Source: Vibrio bivalvicida
GTDB taxonomy: Bacteria > Pseudomonadota > Gammaproteobacteria > Enterobacterales > Vibrionaceae
NCBI RefSeq assembly: GCF_001399455.2
Contig: NZ_LLEI02000032.1
Span: forward strand, 186,001-250,000
Reading direction: 5' to 3'
Length of the DNA: 64,000 nt
Shown here: positions 61,051 through 64,000 of the stretch, one piece after another
How positions within the stretch are numbered: position 1 is the stretch's first letter
How the letters are laid out: the number at the start of each line of letters is the position of its first letter
Program-made: the position numbers and the translations under genes
The notes under the pieces: generated by a model
The model's database searches: none
What the model was told of the DNA's origin: nothing
Seen by the model: only the letters and a program-made list of their open reading frames with translations

Positions 61051-62510
61051 TACACTTCAAGGCTAGGTGGAATAAAGACTTGCGCTCTCAAGCCCCTATT
61101 TGGCAAGTTATCAATAATGAGATCTCCGCCATGTCCATGGAGGATATTGCGGCAGATACCTAAGCCTAAACCATGTCCATCTTCATCATTCGCCAAACGA
61201 TAATAAGGCTCAAAAACGGCTTCGAGCTTTTCTTCTGGAATACCGGGGCCATGATCGCAAATGACCACCGTTATCCATTCTTCATCAAGCATGACGATCA
61301 CCTCAGCGCGTTGACCGTATTTGACCGCATTTTCAATCAAATTGCCCAGCACCCTTTTCATAGCGAGCGGCTTCGCAACGATGGGCTCCATGTCTCTAGG
61401 CTTAAACTCGACTTGGGTTTGGTACTGATTATAAGGTTCAACTAAGCTTTGTATCATTTCGCATATATCAATATAAGCGTTGTTTTCATGCAAATCGGTA
61501 TCACGAACACATTGCAACGCACCTTTAACCATCATCTCTAGTTCATCAAGGTCTCGATTAAACTTCTCGCGCTTAGTGTCACTTTCCAAAAGCTCAGCAC
61601 GCAGTCTTAAGCGAGTAATTGGCGTTTTTAAGTCATGTGAAATGGCCGAGAAAAGATGTTCACGATCGGCAACATAGCGTCGGATACGTTGCTGCATACG
61701 GTTAAATGCCCGTGTGGCGGTTATCAGCTCACTTGCCCCCTCTTCTTGCAGCGGCGCCTGATCAATATCCATGCTCATTTCATTGGCGGCCTTGGCTAAT
61801 CGCTTGAGCGGTTTAACTTGACGACGCACCAGTAGATAAGTCAGAACAAGCAAAATCGTAGTCGAAAAAATCAGAAACAAAATCTGCTCACGGCCAATTA
61901 GCGTGTCATCTAGAGTAACGTAAGGAGCAGGCAATAGAGCCGCTATGTAGACCCATTCATGTGAGGCCAGCTCGATCTGCACCACTAAGATTGGCGGGTC
62001 GATAGGGTTTAACGTGAGGGTATGGTGCGCCCAAGATTTGGGTAGATCATGCAGGTAAATATCGTTTTTCAGTAAACGTAAGTTATCTGGATGGGAAAAA
62101 TCGACCGAGATGCTTTCTGCTTTACGCAGTTTGTTTTGCAGAACTCCTTCGATGGCCTCGATCGATGCCAGTTTCAACGGTGTATCTTCGATCGATTCAA
62201 CAACAAGTTGCTCTTTATTGAAAGAAACAAAAAAACGCGTTCCTCCCATGTTGCGGATTTGATCAAGAACAATGTGGCGGTAGCGAACGGGGAGAGATTG
62301 AAAAAAGGTCACCGTAGAAGAGAACATGTTCGCCATGCTCTCGGATGCATCACGTATCCCCGCTAGCTCTTTATGTTTCGATTCTGTATACCAAATGCTA
62401 GTAGCAACCCCTTGCGCAAGAATCACGGCCAGTAAAGTTAAGCCTAATGTGCGGCTGACTAGTGAATTAGGCTTGAACTGCCGAAACCAGTTCCAAACAC
62501 TAGCTCTCAT
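61050..62510 (-). CDS. Sensor histidine kinase (GtrS-like)
   Basis: A 486-aa EnvZ-like kinase: membrane segment about 20-40, a periplasmic sensor of about 165 residues, a second membrane segment (about 208-230), HAMP (VRRQVKPLKRLAKAANEMS), H-box LFSAISHDLKTPITRLR, N-box NLIENAVKYG, and ATP-binding GPGIPEEK and GLGLGIC. The start overlaps the end of the response-regulator gene by 11 bp, so they are coupled. By position next to a GtsA-like sugar transporter it is likely a sugar or sugar-acid sensor, as Pseudomonas GtrS senses 2-ketogluconate and 6-phosphogluconate; that inference rests on synteny. Confidence 0.88.
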   Translation of the reverse strand: MRASVWNWFRQFKPNSLVSRTLGLTLLAVILAQGVATSIWYTESKHKELAGIRDASESMANMFSSTVTFFQSLPVRYRHIVLDQIRNMGGTRFFVSFNKEQLVVESIEDTPLKLASIEAIEGVLQNKLRKAESISVDFSHPDNLRLLKNDIYLHDLPKSWAHHTLTLNPIDPPILVVQIELASHEWVYIAALLPAPYVTLDDTLIGREQILFLIFSTTILLVLTYLLVRRQVKPLKRLAKAANEMSMDIDQAPLQEEGASELITATRAFNRMQQRIRRYVADREHLFSAISHDLKTPITRLRLRAELLESDTKREKFNRDLDELEMMVKGALQCVRDTDLHENNAYIDICEMIQSLVEPYNQYQTQVEFKPRDMEPIVAKPLAMKRVLGNLIENAVKYGQRAEVIVMLDEEWITVVICDHGPGIPEEKLEAVFEPYYRLANDEDGHGLGLGICRNILHGHGGDLIIDNLPNRGLRAQVFIPPSLEV

Positions 62511-63222
62511 AGCTCACCGGCACCGCCAACAAATAGCCATTACCACGCATGGTTTTAATATAGTGAGGGAACTTAGCGCTATCACCCAGTCGCTGTCTTA
62601 ATCGACTTAACTGAACATCTATCCCACGCTCAAAAGGGAGTGCTTCGCGTCCACGAGTCGCAAAAGAGATCGTATCGCGGTCCAACACTTCATTTGGGCG
62701 CTTGAGAAACAGCATCAACAAGGCGAAATCACTACCAGAGAGATCATGAGATTGATGGTTTTCTAAGTGGGTAATTCGGTGCGCTAACGGATCAAGCTGC
62801 CAATCACCAAACACAATCGACTTAGCATTGGCGCTGGCTGGAATCTCTTCAGCTACATTGACGCGGCGCAAGACCGCTTTGATACGCGCATTCAGGTGGC
62901 GAGGGTTAAATGGCTTAGCAATGTAGTCATCTGCACCAATCTCTAGGCCAATAATCTGGTCTGTATCATCAGACACCGCCGTCAGCATAATAATTGGCAC
63001 TGATGAGTGACGACGAACTTGTTGGCACAAGGCAAAGCCATCATCCCCGGGTAGCATCACATCGAGTAGAATCAGTTCTGGGTAGCTCTGCTGCTCCAAA
63101 TAGGTTTTCATTTGCTCGCCGTCATTGACCGCAGAGACCTGATAACCTTGCTTTGTCAGGTATTCTTCTAACAACTCACAAATTTCTTGATCATCATCAA
63201 CAACGAGAATTTTAACTGACAT
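62500..63222 (-). CDS. OmpR-family response regulator (GltR-like)
   Basis: A 240-aa protein: receiver domain with acidic pocket (VVDDDQEI) and phospho-Asp54 (ILLDVMLPGDDGF), Lys in DDYIAKPFNP, and a C-terminal winged helix (about 135-235, ISFATRGREALPFERGIDVQLSRLRQRL). It is coupled to the histidine kinase gene. The gene order regulator-kinase-binding protein-permeases-ATPase parallels gltR/gtrS and gts in pseudomonads, so it likely activates or represses the sugar importer. Its ATG is at 63220-63222. Confidence 0.9.
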   Translation of the reverse strand: MSVKILVVDDDQEICELLEEYLTKQGYQVSAVNDGEQMKTYLEQQSYPELILLDVMLPGDDGFALCQQVRRHSSVPIIMLTAVSDDTDQIIGLEIGADDYIAKPFNPRHLNARIKAVLRRVNVAEEIPASANAKSIVFGDWQLDPLAHRITHLENHQSHDLSGSDFALLMLFLKRPNEVLDRDTISFATRGREALPFERGIDVQLSRLRQRLGDSAKFPHYIKTMRGNGYLLAVPVSYES

Positions 63223-63361
63223 ATCCCTACCTAATACTACACTAACTAGATAGAGCGAGTGTAATCACATCTATCCCTCGTTATGATTGGATAATCAGTA
63301 GAATTTGAACTTCTTGCGGACATTCATCACATCTTATTAACAAAACCAAAAGTTAACTGAA

Positions 63362-64000
63362 CTAGGATGAGCAGCTAATTTCCATCTTTTTGCCCCATTC
63401 TGGTGGTAGATTAGCGTACGCATTCATTTGAGGCTGTTCATCAAATGGCCTTTTCAGAATTTCGGCCAATCGATGTACTTCACTGAAATCTCCCTCTTCA
63501 GCTTTATCAATCGCGAGTTGGGCAAGATAGTTGCGTAAGATGTATTTCGGATTGACTTGGCGCATTTGAGCGCATCGTATCTCTACTAACAATCTTGAAC
63601 CCGTTTCATCGACTTCTTGCTCACAACGGTGCAAATATTGAGTTAACCAATGCCGAGCAGCTTCACGGTCAACAAAAAGGTCTAGCACCGCCTGTTCACC
63701 CCGCTTATCGACACAGGAAAGCTCGCGTAGGAATCGGGTATAGTCCATTTTATGTTGGTGAAGCAATTCAAACATCGCTGCAAAAAGCTGCGTGTCGTTG
63801 GCTTGCTTGCTTTTCAACCCCAGTTTCTTGCGCATGATTAGACTAAAACTTTTCGCAACTAGGGGCTCAAAACTCGATAAGGCTTGCTCTAGTTCATCAC
63901 GCTCAATGAGAGGTGACAAGCTGTGCGCTAAAGCAGATAGGTTCCATAAACCAATACGTGGTTGCTGGTCAAACGCATAACGACCTTGGTAGTCTGAGTG
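63362..64000 (-). CDS. selO: Protein adenylyltransferase SelO, 5' end cut by window edge
   Basis: SelO (YdiU) is a pseudokinase-fold enzyme that transfers AMP to Ser, Thr or Tyr of proteins, tied to redox stress. The visible 212-residue C-terminal part runs from the window edge: [21 protein letters not shown], then a helical region, [14 protein letters not shown] [17 protein letters not shown], the [12 protein letters not shown] segment, and the tail [18 protein letters not shown] with a C-terminal CSS, the usual family ending. The N-terminal kinase-like lobe and the start lie beyond 64000. The gene faces away from the response regulator with 139 bp between. Confidence 0.92.
   Translation of the reverse strand, partial: HSDYQGRYAFDQQPRIGLWNLSALAHSLSPLIERDELEQALSSFEPLVAKSFSLIMRKKLGLKSKQANDTQLFAAMFELLHQHKMDYTRFLRELSCVDKRGEQAVLDLFVDREAARHWLTQYLHRCEQEVDETGSRLLVEIRCAQMRQVNPKYILRNYLAQLAIDKAEEGDFSEVHRLAEILKRPFDEQPQMNAYANLPPEWGKKMEISCSS

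Overview
The window is a stretch of a gammaproteobacterial chromosome, almost certainly the large chromosome of a Vibrio or close relative (Vibrionaceae). Supporting this are the gene orders rpsA-ihfB-lapA-lapB-pyrF, tig-clpP-clpX-lon-hupB-ppiD and dctBD/dctPQM, a secreted zinc aminopeptidase closely resembling the Vibrio proteolyticus enzyme, and an ERIC-like intergenic repeat. About 54 protein genes are supported. No tRNA, rRNA, CRISPR array, insertion sequence or phage gene was seen. Genes cut by the window edges are rnd (left, 3' end missing) and selO (right, 5' end missing).

Layout. 1-8 kb (minus strand): rnd, fadD, an alpha/beta hydrolase, an Slp lipoprotein, a 100-aa unknown, tsaB, yoaA and a 67-aa unknown; this is the E. 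coli rnd-fadD-yeaY-tsaB-yoaA neighbourhood with Vibrio additions. 8-16.7 kb: purU, fadH (with a perfect FadR-type palindrome at its start), sppA, a three-gene cassette (degenerate LuxR-like regulator, VOC protein, MFS transporter), and ansA. The cassette separates sppA from ansA, which are neighbours in E. coli. 16.7-20 kb: two secreted peptidases with sister C-terminal PPC domains. 20-24.3 kb: serS, rarA, lolA and a YecA-like SEC-C protein, with an ERIC-like repeat between serS and rarA. 24.5-30.6 kb: an orphan type IV pilin-like protein, dusC, a membrane diguanylate cyclase, and an ABC importer of the TrpXYZ/PF04392 type. 30.7-37.7 kb: a methyltransferase, cysB, a membrane coiled-coil protein, miaE, pyrF, lapB, lapA and ihfB. 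37.8-49.3 kb: rpsA, cmk, a ComEA-like protein, ppiD, hupB, lon, clpX, clpP and tig, a translation and proteostasis block. 49.8-56.2 kb: the C4-dicarboxylate TRAP system with its two-component regulator. 56.6-63.2 kb: a Pseudomonas GtsABCD-like glucose/mannose ABC importer with an adjacent OmpR-type two-component system. 63.3 kb to the end: selO.

Regulation readable in the sequence. A FadR-type operator lies at fadH. A sigma-32-type promoter lies before lon. A sigma-54 promoter (TGGC-N8-TGC with correct spacing) lies before dctP, with two 16-bp direct repeats 31 bp apart upstream that are candidate DctD sites. A TGTAAC/GTTACA inverted repeat lies between the histidine kinase and the sugar-binding protein gene. 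Three separate importer operons have a stem-loop directly after the binding-protein gene, consistent with making more binding protein than membrane components. Many clear rho-independent terminators delimit the transcription units.

Most of the window is conserved chromosome. The least ordinary parts are the regulator/VOC/MFS cassette, the twin PPC-domain exopeptidases, two small structured repeats with GTAATACCA-like ends in the leaders of the PF04392-type binding-protein gene and ihfB, and the sugar ABC/two-component block. I did not find a strong case for a wholly new multi-gene system; the sppA-ansA cassette is the best candidate.
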